A DNA stretch of 64,000 bases from Streptomyces griseoloalbus (GCA_014650015.1 BMUD01000013.1:173660-237659), one strand, 5' to 3'. Counted from the first letter of the stretch, positions 25,323-35,204 are shown. Numbers and translations: made by a program. The notes: generated by a model from the sequence alone, not told the origin.

Positions 25323-27710
25323 GTGGCCGAGGAGGCAGACTTCCAGGGGACGAGTCCCTCACCTGCCCGCCGCTGGCTGCGGCGCACCGGAGCCCTGCTG
25401 GCCGGAGCGCCACTGCTGGCCGGGCTCATGCAGCTTCCGGCCGCGTCCCCCGCGGACGCGGCCGCACCGGACGAGTCGCAGGCCGTCTCCGGTCCGGGCT
25501 CGGTGTCCGTATCGGTGAACTCCCTCACCCCCGGTGCCCCCACCGAGGGCGACACCGTGACCGTGTCCGGAACGGTGACCAACAAGGGCAAGCAGACCGT
25601 CACCGACGCCCACGTGGGTCTGCGTGTCGGGCCGCCGTTGAACACCCGCTCGGGGATCGACACCGTCGCCAGGAACAGCGACGACGTTCAGAGCGCCGTC
25701 GGCCCTGAGGTCGATGACAAGTACGCCAAGGAGTTCGCCAGGCTCACCCCGGGCGTCTCGCAGCCCTTCACCCTCTCCGTGCCGGTGGACGAACTGGACC
25801 TCGGGAAGGACGGCGTCTATCAGCTGGCCGTCTCACTCGCCGGGCAGACCTCCGCGCAACCGTGGGAGCAGACCCTCGGCGTCCAGCGGACGTTCCTGCC
25901 ATGGCAGCCCGAGGAAGCCGGCACCAAAACCAAGACGACGTTCATGTGGCCTCTGATCTCCACAGTCCACATGACGGCGGAGACGGGTTCGGACGAGCGG
26001 CAGACACCGGTCTTCCACGACGACGAACTCGCCAAGGAGATCGCCCCGGGTGGCCGACTGGACCGGATGGTCGCGCTGGGCAAGGATCTCGACGTCACAT
26101 GGGTGATCGATCCGGACTTGCTGGCGTCCGTCGAGGCGATGACCGACCGTTACGAAATCCCGGGCGCGGGTGACGACACCACCGTCGGCGCCCACCAGTC
26201 GGTCGCCAAGCGCTGGCTCACCGAGGTGCAGAAGGCGGTGGCGGACAAGGAGGTCGTCGCGCTGCCGTTCGGCGATCCCGACCTGGCCTCTCTCGCCCAC
26301 AACGGCACGTCCGTCACCGGCTCGCTGAGCCACCTCAAGGAAGCCTCCGACGTCGCCTCCGGCACAGTCGACTCGATCCTCCACGTGAAGCCGACCACGG
26401 ACTTCGCCTGGCCCGTCAACGGCGCCGTCGACCCCTCCATCGTGAAGGTCGCCACATCCGCCGGTGCCGACAAGGTCATCGCCCGCAGCGACTCCTTCGA
26501 GGAGTCCGGCGGCCTGTCGTACACGCCCTCCGCGCCCCGCCCCATCGGCGGCGGCACCACGGCCGTCGTCGCAGACGCCCCGCTGTCCACCGCGTTCCAG
26601 GGCGACATGACCCAGGCGTCCGCGTCCACGCTCGCGGTGCAGCGGTTCCTGGCCCAGAGCCTGACCCTGGGCCTGCAGACGGATCAGCAGCGCAGCGTGG
26701 TCGTCGCGCCGCAGCGCACGCCGACCGCGAGCCAGGCCCAGACGATGGCCGAGGCCCTCGCCATCCTCCAGGGCGGGTCCTGGTCCGAGTCGCAGGACCT
26801 CACGTCGGCCGCCAAAGCCAAACCGGACCCCGCGGCCGCCACCAAGGTCCCCTCGGGCTCCTCGTACCCCTCCTCGTTGCGCAAGCACGAGCTGCCGCGG
26901 TCGACGTTCGAGCAGATCGCGAGGACGCAGGCCAAGCTCGACAAGTTCAAGGTGATCCTCTCCGACCAGTCCCGGGTGGTGACCCCGTTCGGACGCGCCC
27001 TGAACCGGGGGATGGCCGCGTCGTGGCGGGGCCGGCAGTCGGAGGCGGCGATCTACCGCAGCGGCATCGAGGCCTATCTGGACGGGCTCATCGGTCAGGT
27101 GAGGCTGATCGACAAGTCGGAGACGAAACTCTCCGGCCGCAGTGCGACGATCCCCGTGACGGTCCAGAACAACCTGGTGCAGGGTGTCGAGCACCTGGTG
27201 CTCCGACTCACCTCGACCAACCCGACCCGTCTCGAGATCGATGGGGACTCCTACGAGGAGCAGCCCGTCGCGGTCTCCGGCGGCCACAGCCAGTCGGTGA
27301 AGTTCACCACGTCCGCCAATGCCAACGGCCGGGCGACGGTGGTCGCCCAGCTGTACACGCAGGACGGCCAGAAGTACGGCGAGCCCGTCACGTTCGACGT
27401 GAAGGTCACCGAGATCACCGCCACGGTGATGCTGGTCATCGGCGGTGGCGTGCTGCTGCTCGTTCTCGCCGGTTTCCGGATGTACACCCAGCGCAAGCGG
27501 GCCACGGCCCGGGAGGCGGAAGAGCAGGATGACGAGGCGGGCGAGGACGTGGACGGCCCGCAGAACCCGGCGGCTCCCGGGGAGCGTCTCACCCAGGAGT
27601 CCGAGCCGGGCTCGCGGGCAGACGGCCCGGAGCAGCCGAGTGACCCGGCCCCGGACACCGCACCGGAAAGCGCCGGCCCGTCCGGCACGGGTGAGAGAGT
27701 GGACCGTTGA
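25323..27710 (+). CDS. DUF6049-family secreted, membrane-anchored protein
   Basis: This is a 795-residue envelope protein. A signal peptide with twin hydrophobic core (about 20-50, LLAGAPLLAGLMQLPAASPA) precedes a large outer region with CARDB/Ig-like repeats at about 60-130 and near 600-690. A membrane helix (about 701-722, TATVMLVIGGGVLLLVLAGF) and a charged cytoplasmic tail complete it. It corresponds in position to the gene before mviN in mycobacteria (Rv3909-like). It is 44 bases upstream of murJ and probably in its operon. Its biochemical role is unknown. Confidence 0.85.
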   Translation: MAEEADFQGTSPSPARRWLRRTGALLAGAPLLAGLMQLPAASPADAAAPDESQAVSGPGSVSVSVNSLTPGAPTEGDTVTVSGTVTNKGKQTVTDAHVGLRVGPPLNTRSGIDTVARNSDDVQSAVGPEVDDKYAKEFARLTPGVSQPFTLSVPVDELDLGKDGVYQLAVSLAGQTSAQPWEQTLGVQRTFLPWQPEEAGTKTKTTFMWPLISTVHMTAETGSDERQTPVFHDDELAKEIAPGGRLDRMVALGKDLDVTWVIDPDLLASVEAMTDRYEIPGAGDDTTVGAHQSVAKRWLTEVQKAVADKEVVALPFGDPDLASLAHNGTSVTGSLSHLKEASDVASGTVDSILHVKPTTDFAWPVNGAVDPSIVKVATSAGADKVIARSDSFEESGGLSYTPSAPRPIGGGTTAVVADAPLSTAFQGDMTQASASTLAVQRFLAQSLTLGLQTDQQRSVVVAPQRTPTASQAQTMAEALAILQGGSWSESQDLTSAAKAKPDPAAATKVPSGSSYPSSLRKHELPRSTFEQIARTQAKLDKFKVILSDQSRVVTPFGRALNRGMAASWRGRQSEAAIYRSGIEAYLDGLIGQVRLIDKSETKLSGRSATIPVTVQNNLVQGVEHLVLRLTSTNPTRLEIDGDSYEEQPVAVSGGHSQSVKFTTSANANGRATVVAQLYTQDGQKYGEPVTFDVKVTEITATVMLVIGGGVLLLVLAGFRMYTQRKRATAREAEEQDDEAGEDVDGPQNPAAPGERLTQESEPGSRADGPEQPSDPAPDTAPESAGPSGTGERVDR

Positions 27711-27754
27711 GGATGTCGTGGCCGGTGGGCCCGGGACGATGAGGTGGGGTAACC

Positions 27755-30076
27755 ATGAACGCGCCGTACGACGGTGACCGCGGCCATGCCGCGGGCAACT
27801 CGGGCTACCCCGAGTCGGACCCCTCGCAGGGTCCGCCGCCCGGGCACGACCAGGTGCCGCAGCCGCCCGCCGACCCGTACCTCCAGGACGCCTACGACCA
27901 GGATCCCTACCGGGCGCAGGACATCGCCGCCCAGGACCCGGTGGCCGAGGCGCTCTACGACCGCGCCGCCCACCCGCCGCCCCCTCCCGGCACATACTCC
28001 GCCCAGCAGCCCCTGTACGGACAGCCGCCCCAGTCGCCCTACGCTCCCGACCCCCGGGTGTGGGCCCCCACCCCCGCGCCGGAACCGGACGGTCCGACGC
28101 AGTACCTCCCGTACGGCGACGACCCCCGCACCACACAGTTCGTGGGCGTGGACGACCTGGTCGGCCAGGCGGGCGACCACCGCCAGGAGCCGGACGCCTT
28201 CGCTCACCTCTTCCGTGATCAGCAGCAGAATGGTGCCTTCCCGGACCAGCAGCAGGGCGGGGGGTACCCCGACCCGCACGGAACCGGATACCCAGGCCCG
28301 CAGCCGGTGGGAGCCCGACAGCCCTACGAGGCCGCGCCGGTGCCCGGCCCGTCCTCGTCACCCGGCCACTACGCGGGGGCCACGCCACCGCCCGCCGCCG
28401 AAGCTCCCGTACCCGAGCCGGTTCCCGTCCCCGCCCCGAAGAAGGGCGGCCGTGCCGGGGGGCTGCTGAAGTCGAGCGCCGTGATGGCGGCCGGCACGAT
28501 GGTGTCCCGTCTCACGGGGTTCATCCGGTCCGCGATGATCGTCTCCGCACTGGGCCTGGCCCTGCTGGGCGAGTCGTTCCAGATCGCCTACCAGTTGCCG
28601 ACGATGATCTACATCCTGACCGTCGGCGGAGGCCTCAACTCGGTTTTCGTACCGCAGCTCGTGCGAGCGATGAAGGACGACGACGACGGCGGCGAGGCAT
28701 ATGCCAACCGTCTGCTGACGCTCGTGATGGTGGCCCTGGCCGCGCTCACCGCGCTCGCGTGGCTGGCCGCTCCGCTCCTGGTGCGCGCGCTGTCGGTCCC
28801 GGTCGCCACCGACCCGGCGGCCAACGACGTCGCGGTGACCTTCACCCGCTTCTTCCTGCCCTCGATCTTCTTCATGGGCGTCCATGTGGTGATGGGTCAG
28901 ATCCTCAACGCCCGTGGTCGGTTCGGCGCGATGATGTGGACTCCGGTCCTGAACAACATCGTCATCATCGTCACGCTCGGCACGTTCATCTGGGTCTACG
29001 GCACCGCCGCCGACTCCGGAATGACCGTCGAGAACATCCCCCCGGAGGGCGAGCGGCTGCTCGGCGTGGGCGTCCTTCTCGGCTTGGTGGTCCAGGCCCT
29101 GGCGATGATCCCCTACCTCCGCGAAACCGGGTTCCGCATCCGTCTGCGCTTCGACTGGAAGGGCCACGGTCTCGGCAAGGCCGCCATGCTCGCCAAGTGG
29201 ACGATCCTCTTCGTCCTCGCCAACCAGGCGGGCGCGCTGGTGGTCACCCAGCTGGCGACCGCGTCGGTCAAGGACACGGACATCGCCGGCACCGGCTTCA
29301 GCGCCTACTCCAACGCCCAGCTCATCTGGGGCCTGCCCCAGGCGATCATCACCGTCTCCCTGATGGCCGCCCTCCTGCCCCGCATCTCGCGCTCGGCGGC
29401 CGAGGCGGACGGCGGCGCCGTCCGCGACGACATCTCCCAGGGCCTGCGCACCACGGCGGTCGCGATCGTGCCGATCGCCTTCGGTTTCGTCGCGCTCGGC
29501 GTTCCGATGTGCACGCTGATCTTCGGCTCCTCGGGTATCGGAGCGGCCACCAACATGGGCTACATGCTCATGGCGTTCGGCCTCGGCCTGATCCCCTACT
29601 CCGTGCAGTACGTCGTCCTGCGGGCCTTCTACGCGTACGAGGACACCCGAACCCCCTTCTACAACACGGTCATCGTGGCCGCGGGCAACGCGGTCGCCTC
29701 GGCCGTCTGTTTCGTCGTGCTCCCGGCCCGCTGGGCCGTGGTGGGCATGGCCGCCTCGTACGGCCTGGCCTACGTGATCGGTGTCGGCGTCGCCTGGCGC
29801 CGACTGCGCAAGCGGCTGGGCGGGGATCTGGACGGTGCCCGGGTACTGCGGACCTACGCGCGACTGTGCATCGCCTCCGTTCCGGCCGCACTGCTCAGCG
29901 GCGCGGCCTGCTACGGAGTCGTCCAGACGCTCGGCCAGGGTGTCGTGGGATCATTCGCGGCACTGCTGGCCGGTGGGGCCGTTCTGCTCGGGATCTTCTT
30001 TGTGGCCGCCCGCCGGATGCGCATCGAGGAAGTCAACTCGCTGGTCGGCATGGTCCGCGGACGCCTTGGACGCTGA
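27755..30076 (+). CDS. murJ: lipid II flippase MurJ (MviN)
   Basis: This 773-residue protein flips lipid II to the outer face of the membrane for the PBP enzymes. A Pro/Gln/Tyr-rich cytoplasmic extension of about 225 residues comes first. The MviN core then starts at LLKSSAVMAAGTMVSRLTGF (about 236-256) and has about 14 membrane helices, including FFLPSIFFMGVHVVMGQILN. The mycobacterial homologue carries a pseudokinase at its C-terminus. Here that module is the next gene instead. Confidence 0.94.
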   Translation: MNAPYDGDRGHAAGNSGYPESDPSQGPPPGHDQVPQPPADPYLQDAYDQDPYRAQDIAAQDPVAEALYDRAAHPPPPPGTYSAQQPLYGQPPQSPYAPDPRVWAPTPAPEPDGPTQYLPYGDDPRTTQFVGVDDLVGQAGDHRQEPDAFAHLFRDQQQNGAFPDQQQGGGYPDPHGTGYPGPQPVGARQPYEAAPVPGPSSSPGHYAGATPPPAAEAPVPEPVPVPAPKKGGRAGGLLKSSAVMAAGTMVSRLTGFIRSAMIVSALGLALLGESFQIAYQLPTMIYILTVGGGLNSVFVPQLVRAMKDDDDGGEAYANRLLTLVMVALAALTALAWLAAPLLVRALSVPVATDPAANDVAVTFTRFFLPSIFFMGVHVVMGQILNARGRFGAMMWTPVLNNIVIIVTLGTFIWVYGTAADSGMTVENIPPEGERLLGVGVLLGLVVQALAMIPYLRETGFRIRLRFDWKGHGLGKAAMLAKWTILFVLANQAGALVVTQLATASVKDTDIAGTGFSAYSNAQLIWGLPQAIITVSLMAALLPRISRSAAEADGGAVRDDISQGLRTTAVAIVPIAFGFVALGVPMCTLIFGSSGIGAATNMGYMLMAFGLGLIPYSVQYVVLRAFYAYEDTRTPFYNTVIVAAGNAVASAVCFVVLPARWAVVGMAASYGLAYVIGVGVAWRRLRKRLGGDLDGARVLRTYARLCIASVPAALLSGAACYGVVQTLGQGVVGSFAALLAGGAVLLGIFFVAARRMRIEEVNSLVGMVRGRLGR

Positions 30077-30217
30077 GGCAGGGGGTAGGCGCACAACCAT
30101 CATCAGCCGCTGTGTGTCGTGCTTAGCGGCGGACTGTGGGCACAATTGGTTTCGGCGTCGGACGGCGCGCGACGGACGCCGACCGACGCGCAATGGATGG
30201 GGAGGCAGGGAACGACG

Positions 30218-31912
30218 GTGGCGGAACGGAGCACAGCTGCCGTCGACGTGGCAGACAACAGCGGCGATCAGCCGCTGACCGCACAGGCGGACCAGTCCAC
30301 GGCCGACGGTGTGGCCAAGAACCGGGAGCGGGACACGGACAGCGACGAGGCACAGGAGAGCATCGGGGCCGACGGTTCCGGGAAGACCTCGCCGCCCGAA
30401 CTGCACAGCGGTCACAAGCTCGCCAGACGCTACCGCCTGGAGGAGTGCGTCACCCGTCTGGACGGGTTCAGCAGTTGGCGTGCCGTGGACGAGAAGCTCC
30501 GCCGCGCCGTCGGCGTCCACATCCTGCCCGCGGATCACTCGCGTGCCCGGTCCGTCCTGGCCGCGGCCCGTTCCTCCGCCCTGCTGGGCGACCCGCGCTT
30601 CGTCCAGGTCCTGGACGCCGTCGAGGAGAACGACGTCGTCTACGTCGTGCACGAATGGCTCCCCGACGCCACCGAACTGACCACGCTCCTGGCGGCCGGC
30701 CCGCTGGAGGTGTACGACGCCTACCAGATGGTCAGTCAGGTGTCCGCCGCCATGGCCGCCTCCCATCGCGAGGGCCTGGCCCACCTGCGCCTGAATCCCA
30801 ACGCCGTCCTGCGCACCTCGACCGGCCAGTGGCGCATCCGGGGCCTCGCCGTGAACGCGGCGCTGCGCGGCATCAGCTCCGACACCCCACAGCGCACCGA
30901 CACCGAGTCCATCGGCGCCCTGTTGTACGCGGCGCTCACCCAACGCTGGCCGTACGAGAACGATGCCTACGGCATGTCCGGCCTGCCGAAGGACATCGGG
31001 CTGATCCCGCCCGACCAGGTGCGGGCCGGTGTCCACCGCGGCCTGTCCGAGCTGGCCATGCGCGCGCTCGCCAACGACGGGGCCACCGCCTCCCGCCACG
31101 AGTCCCCGTGCACCACGCCGGAGGAACTGGTGAAGGCGATCGGCGAGATGCCCCGCATCCGCCCGCCGGAGCCCGCGTTCACCAGCCCGCCCGACTACCA
31201 GCGCACCAATTACCAACAGGGCACCTACGGCCGGCCCGCACCGCATCCCGGCATCACCCAGCCGACACCGGTTCCGCCTCCCCCGCTGCAGAGCCGCACG
31301 GGAAAGGCACTGAAGTGGGCCGTCTCGGCGCTGCTGATCGCCGCGCTGGGCCTGGGCAGCTGGCAACTGGCGGACGCCCTCATGGAACAGGGCGGCGAGA
31401 CCGACGAGACGAACAAGACCCAGACGACGGACGGGGACGACAAGAGCCCCGAGAAGCCGGTCAGCAAGCCGATAGCCATTCGGGGTGCACAGGACTTCGA
31501 CCCGTTCGGCAGCGACGGTTCCGAGAAGCCAGGCGATGTGGGCAAGGTGTACGACGACACGCCCGGCACGTACTGGCAGACGGACTTCTACCTGAGTGCG
31601 GACTTCGGCCGGCTCAAGCCCGGCGTCGGTGTCATTGTCGACCTCGGCGAGGTACAGCAGGTCGGGAAGGTCACCGTCTCCTTCGTGGGGCATACATCGG
31701 TCGAGCTGCGTGCCGCCCCCGGTGACGACGGGTTTCGCCCCACGTCCTTCGACGGTTACGCCAAGGTCGCCGAGGGGTCCGGCTCCAGTGTGACCCTCAA
31801 GCCCGGGAAAGCGGTCAAGTCCCGGTACCTTCTGGTGTGGCTGACAGAACTGCCGCAGACGAGTGACGGGAACTTCCGCGGTCGGGTCATGGACGTCAAG
31901 GTGAGCAGCTAA
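30218..31912 (+). CDS. membrane pseudokinase with outer discoidin-like domain, MurJ partner
   Basis: This 564-residue protein has a kinase-like fold at about 70-320. It lacks the catalytic signatures: HLRLNPNAVL (189-198) replaces HRDxKPxN, and RGL (208-210) replaces DFG. A Pro-rich linker, one membrane helix (366-385) and an outer F5/8-type (discoidin-like) domain (about 415-564, PGTYWQTDFYLSADFG) follow. Together with murJ it makes up the parts fused in mycobacterial MviN, whose pseudokinase domain recruits an FHA protein when phosphorylated. The GTG at 30218 has AGGG 7 bases upstream. Confidence 0.85.
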   Translation: MAERSTAAVDVADNSGDQPLTAQADQSTADGVAKNRERDTDSDEAQESIGADGSGKTSPPELHSGHKLARRYRLEECVTRLDGFSSWRAVDEKLRRAVGVHILPADHSRARSVLAAARSSALLGDPRFVQVLDAVEENDVVYVVHEWLPDATELTTLLAAGPLEVYDAYQMVSQVSAAMAASHREGLAHLRLNPNAVLRTSTGQWRIRGLAVNAALRGISSDTPQRTDTESIGALLYAALTQRWPYENDAYGMSGLPKDIGLIPPDQVRAGVHRGLSELAMRALANDGATASRHESPCTTPEELVKAIGEMPRIRPPEPAFTSPPDYQRTNYQQGTYGRPAPHPGITQPTPVPPPPLQSRTGKALKWAVSALLIAALGLGSWQLADALMEQGGETDETNKTQTTDGDDKSPEKPVSKPIAIRGAQDFDPFGSDGSEKPGDVGKVYDDTPGTYWQTDFYLSADFGRLKPGVGVIVDLGEVQQVGKVTVSFVGHTSVELRAAPGDDGFRPTSFDGYAKVAEGSGSSVTLKPGKAVKSRYLLVWLTELPQTSDGNFRGRVMDVKVSS

Positions 31913-31941
31913 GGCCTTCTGCGACGAGGGGAGGAGGGCCG

Positions 31942-32667
31942 ATGGCGGACGGTGCAGCGTACGACGGGACGAGTGATCAGGAGCTGCTCACTCGCCATGT
32001 GGAGGGCGACCCCGAGGCCTTCGGTGAGCTCGTGCGCCGACACCGCGACCGGCTCTGGGCCGTGGCCCTCCGGACGCTGGGCGACCGCGAGGAAGCCGCT
32101 GACGCCGTCCAGGACGCCCTTGTATCCGCCTACAGGGCCGCCCACACCTTCCGTGGCCAGTCGGCCGTCACGACGTGGCTGCACCGGATCACGGTGAACG
32201 CCTGTCTGGACCGTGCGCGCAAGGCGGCCTCCCGGAAGACCGCCCCGGTCGACGACGCGGAGCGGCTGGAGCAGCTGCTGGAGCCGCACGAGTCCGCCTC
32301 GGCCCCGGCGGAGCGCAATGATCTGCACCGCCAGCTCATCGAAGCCATGGGTACTCTCCCGGCCGATCAGCGGGCGGCGCTCGTCCTGGTGGACATGCAG
32401 GGCTACCCGGTCGCGGAGGCCGCCCGCGTCCTCGGCGTGCCCACCGGCACGGTGAAGAGCCGCTGCGCTCGCGGCAGAGCCAGACTCCTGCCCTTGCTCA
32501 GTCATCTACGGCCGGACGGCACCGGTGAGGGAAAGAAGCGGGGTGCGGCACGGAACCGGACGCAGGGGACGGACGTCCCACCCGCAGCGGGTCCACGGCG
32601 AGCGGATCCACCGGACGCAGAATCGAATGACCCGGCTGCAGTGAAGGGCGGAGGTGGGCGAGCGTGA
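31942..32667 (+). CDS. sigM: ECF RNA polymerase sigma factor SigM-like
   Basis: This 241-residue ECF sigma factor has region 2 (about 18-85, VRRHRDRLWAVALRTLGDRE, then DAVQDALVSAYRAAHTF) and region 4 (about 125-185, ALVLVDMQGYPVAEAARVLG followed by GTVKSRCARGRARL). A Pro-rich tail of about 50 residues follows. The position after murJ and before an anti-sigma gene and trxBA matches mycobacterial SigM. Its stop overlaps the anti-sigma start by GTGA, implying translational coupling. Confidence 0.92.
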   Translation: MADGAAYDGTSDQELLTRHVEGDPEAFGELVRRHRDRLWAVALRTLGDREEAADAVQDALVSAYRAAHTFRGQSAVTTWLHRITVNACLDRARKAASRKTAPVDDAERLEQLLEPHESASAPAERNDLHRQLIEAMGTLPADQRAALVLVDMQGYPVAEAARVLGVPTGTVKSRCARGRARLLPLLSHLRPDGTGEGKKRGAARNRTQGTDVPPAAGPRRADPPDAESNDPAAVKGGGGRA

Positions 32668-33581
32668 CATCGACGACAGACATGGCGGAGCACCCGGACG
32701 TCGCGGAGATCTCCGACCTCACCGAAGGACTCCTCCCGTCCGCCCGGAGCGCTGCCGTACGCCGGCATCTGGACGAGTGTGCGCTCTGCGCGGACGTCCA
32801 TGCCTCGCTCGAGGAAATCCGCGATCTGCTCGGCACGATGCCGGGTCCGCCCCGCATGCCCGCCGAGGTGGCGGGCCGTATCGACGCTGCGCTGGCCGCG
32901 GAGGCTCTGCTGCATGCCACGACGCCGGAGCCTGTCGCGGCCGAGGAGCCCCTCGCCACCGCTTCCGTATCGTCCGGCGACGATCAGACGCATGTTTCAC
33001 GTGAAACATCGACGTCCCCAAACCGGCCGACCGGACGCCCTCGCTCTGCCACGACCGGACCGGGCCGCAAGGGTCGCCTGCGAGGCGGACGCCGACGGGT
33101 CGCCGTTCTGGGGACTGTGTTCACCGTCGCCGCTCTGGGGCTCGGGTCGGTGGTCCTGTCCTCCTTGAACGACGACATGGGGCCCGATGAGGGGCGTCGG
33201 GCGACCGCTTCGGACACCTTCTTCGAAGGGAAACTGGAGAAGCAGGTCACCGATCTCCTCGCGCAGAGCCCAGGGGAGGCAAAGGGGTCCAGCTCGGCCC
33301 ATCCCTTCGGGATGGAATCGGAGTCCGGCGCCGCGAACCCCAAGGTCCTCAAGCAGCCCACAGTGCCGGAATGTGTGCGCGAAGGCATCGGCCGTAATGA
33401 CGCCGCCCTCGCAACCGAGCAGGGCACGTACAAGGGGAAGGAAGCAGTGCTCGTCGTGCTTCCCGATGTCTCGGACGACACCCGTGTGACCGCGTACATC
33501 GTTGAGGCGACGTGTGTCGACAACCCCTCTCCGGACGCAGCGGCCAAGATCCTGCTGAAGCACTCCTACACGCGCTCCTGA
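32664..33581 (+). CDS. membrane anti-sigma factor (zinc-finger type) for SigM
   Basis: This is a 305-residue protein. The cytoplasmic N-terminus has the ZAS-type motif H35-LDE-C39-AL-C42, which suggests zinc and possible redox sensing. A membrane helix lies at about 146-166 (VAVLGTVFTVAALGLGSVVL) and an outer domain at about 170-305. It starts within the last codons of sigM (GTGA overlap), so the two are made in step. A perfect parS site lies inside the gene and encodes VSRET (111-115). Proximity to trxBA is consistent with thiol-linked signalling, which is an inference. Confidence 0.85.
   Translation: MTSTTDMAEHPDVAEISDLTEGLLPSARSAAVRRHLDECALCADVHASLEEIRDLLGTMPGPPRMPAEVAGRIDAALAAEALLHATTPEPVAAEEPLATASVSSGDDQTHVSRETSTSPNRPTGRPRSATTGPGRKGRLRGGRRRVAVLGTVFTVAALGLGSVVLSSLNDDMGPDEGRRATASDTFFEGKLEKQVTDLLAQSPGEAKGSSSAHPFGMESESGAANPKVLKQPTVPECVREGIGRNDAALATEQGTYKGKEAVLVVLPDVSDDTRVTAYIVEATCVDNPSPDAAAKILLKHSYTRS
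32994..33007. other. parS site inside the anti-sigma gene
   Basis: A perfect GTTTCACGTGAAAC lies within the coding region and is read as VSRET, in the low-complexity linker between the zinc motif and membrane helix. Confidence 0.9.
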
Positions 33582-33675
33582 CGACCGGCGCTTCGTCTCC
33601 GTCCTGCCTGGTCTCCCGTACGGTGGGTGCCTCGCCACGCCGCCAAAGGGCCGTGATCGTGTGCCCGGGCACAGC

Positions 33676-33702
33676 GGGAATGCGCGCCCCTTAGGATCCG
33701 TT
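33676..33702 (+). promoter_or_regulatory. sigma-R type promoter of trxBA
   Basis: GGGAAT (33676-33681) and GTT (33700-33702) are separated by 18 bases, matching the GGAAT-N18-GTT pattern of SigR, the thiol-oxidative-stress sigma factor. trxBA is a classical SigR target in Streptomyces coelicolor. The start codon lies about 70 bases downstream. Confidence 0.8.
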
Positions 33703-33772
33703 GGGTGGGGTGAGAGTCACGAGAGAAGCTCCCCCGGTCGACCGACGCAGACCAGAGACGAGGAATTAAGCC

Positions 33773-34741
33773 GTGAGCGACGTCCGTAACGTGATCATCA
33801 TCGGCTCCGGGCCCGCCGGCTACACGGCGGCGCTCTACACCGCCCGTGCGTCGCTGAAGCCCCTGGTGTTCGAGGGCGCCGTCACCGCCGGTGGCGCCCT
33901 GATGAACACCACCGAGGTCGAGAACTTCCCCGGCTTCCAGGACGGCATCATGGGCCCCGAGCTCATGGACAACATGCGCGCCCAGGCGGAGCGCTTCGGT
34001 GCCGAGCTCGTTCCGGACGACGTGGTCGCCGTCGATCTGACCGGTGATATCAAGACCGTCACGGACACCGCCGGCACGGTACACAAGGCGAAGGCCGTCA
34101 TCGTCACCACCGGCTCACAGCACCGCAAGCTCGGCCTTCCGAACGAGGACGCCCTCTCCGGCCGCGGTGTCTCGTGGTGTGCCACATGTGACGGCTTCTT
34201 CTTCAAGGACCAGGACATCGCCGTGATCGGCGGTGGCGACACCGCGATGGAGGAGGCCACCTTCCTGTCGCGCTTCGCCAAGTCCGTGACGATCGTCCAC
34301 CGTCGCGACACCCTGCGCGCCTCCAAGGCGATGCAGGAGCGCGCCTTCGCCGACCCGAAGATCTCGTTCGTCTGGGACAGCGAGGTTGCCGAGGTCCAGG
34401 GCGACCAGAAGCTCTCGGGCCTGAAGCTGCGCAACGTCAAGACCGGTGAGCTCTCGGACCTGGCGGTGACGGGCCTGTTCATCGCGATCGGCCATGACCC
34501 GCGCACGGAGCTCTTCAAGGGCCAGCTCGAGCTGGACGAGGAGGGCTACCTGAAGGTCGACGCGCCCTCGACGCGCACGAACATCACCGGTGTCTTCGGT
34601 GCCGGCGACGTCGTTGACCACACCTACCGCCAGGCGATCACCGCGGCCGGTACGGGCTGCTCCGCCGCTCTCGACGCCGAGCGCTTCCTCGCAGCTCTCG
34701 CCGACGAAGAGCAGGCCGAGCCCGAGAAGACCGCTGTCTGA
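33773..34741 (+). CDS. trxB: thioredoxin reductase
   Basis: This 322-residue flavoprotein passes electrons from NADPH to thioredoxin. FAD binds at GSGPAG (11-16), the redox disulfide is C136-AT-C139 in SWCATCDG, and NADPH binds at GGGDTA (153-158). It is 44 bases upstream of trxA, with which it forms an operon. A SigR-type promoter lies upstream, so expression should rise on disulfide stress. The low-Mr type is expected for actinobacteria. Confidence 0.97.
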   Translation: MSDVRNVIIIGSGPAGYTAALYTARASLKPLVFEGAVTAGGALMNTTEVENFPGFQDGIMGPELMDNMRAQAERFGAELVPDDVVAVDLTGDIKTVTDTAGTVHKAKAVIVTTGSQHRKLGLPNEDALSGRGVSWCATCDGFFFKDQDIAVIGGGDTAMEEATFLSRFAKSVTIVHRRDTLRASKAMQERAFADPKISFVWDSEVAEVQGDQKLSGLKLRNVKTGELSDLAVTGLFIAIGHDPRTELFKGQLELDEEGYLKVDAPSTRTNITGVFGAGDVVDHTYRQAITAAGTGCSAALDAERFLAALADEEQAEPEKTAV

Positions 34742-34785
34742 CCCCCACCACCCGCCCCACGCACCAACCAGTTAAGGAGCCCGCC

Positions 34786-35118
34786 GTGGCCGGCACCCTG
34801 AAGAATGTGACCGACGATTCCTTCGAGCAGGACGTCCTCAAGAGCGACAAGCCCGTCCTGGTGGACTTCTGGGCCGCCTGGTGCGGCCCCTGCCGCCAGA
34901 TCGCTCCGTCACTCGAGGCCATCGCCTCCGAGTACGGGGACAAGATCGAGATCGTCAAGCTGAACATCGACGAGAACCCGGGTACGGCCGCCAAGTACGG
35001 CGTCATGTCCATCCCGACCCTGAACGTCTACCAGGGTGGCGAGGTCGCCAAGACCATCGTTGGTGCGAAGCCGAAGGCCGCGATCGTTCGCGACCTCGAG
35101 GAGTTCATCGCCGAATGA
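34786..35118 (+). CDS. trxA: thioredoxin
   Basis: This is a 110-residue cytoplasmic thioredoxin with the active site W-C33-GP-C36 in VDFWAAWCGPC and the cis-proline loop in VMSIPTLNVY. It reduces disulfides in ribonucleotide reductase and other targets and is recycled by the adjacent trxB product. The GTG start follows AAGGAG by 7 bases. A parS site and a strong hairpin follow. Confidence 0.97.
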   Translation: MAGTLKNVTDDSFEQDVLKSDKPVLVDFWAAWCGPCRQIAPSLEAIASEYGDKIEIVKLNIDENPGTAAKYGVMSIPTLNVYQGGEVAKTIVGAKPKAAIVRDLEEFIAE

Positions 35119-35145
35119 CGGTGGGCCGCCTCACCGGCGGCACAT

Positions 35146-35159
35146 GTTTCACGTGAAAC
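35146..35159. other. parS site
   Basis: A perfect GTTTCACGTGAAAC lies 28 bases after the trxA stop, just before the terminator shared with the convergent GNAT gene. Confidence 0.9.
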
Positions 35160-35160
35160 A

Positions 35161-35194
35161 CGAATGGGCCGGCCCTTGTGGGCTGGCCCATTCG
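35161..35194. terminator. bidirectional terminator between trxA and GNAT gene
   Basis: A 15-bp stem with one G-T pair (CGAATGGGCCGGCCC against its complement) and a 4-base loop lies between the convergent stops. Confidence 0.8.
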
Positions 35195-35204
35195 CATGAG
35201 GTCC

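Noticed and set aside
25833-28388. 851-codon minus-strand open frame over DUF6049 and murJ
   Set aside because: Shadow frame. The plus-strand proteins have homologous domains and signal peptides; this one has only biased composition.
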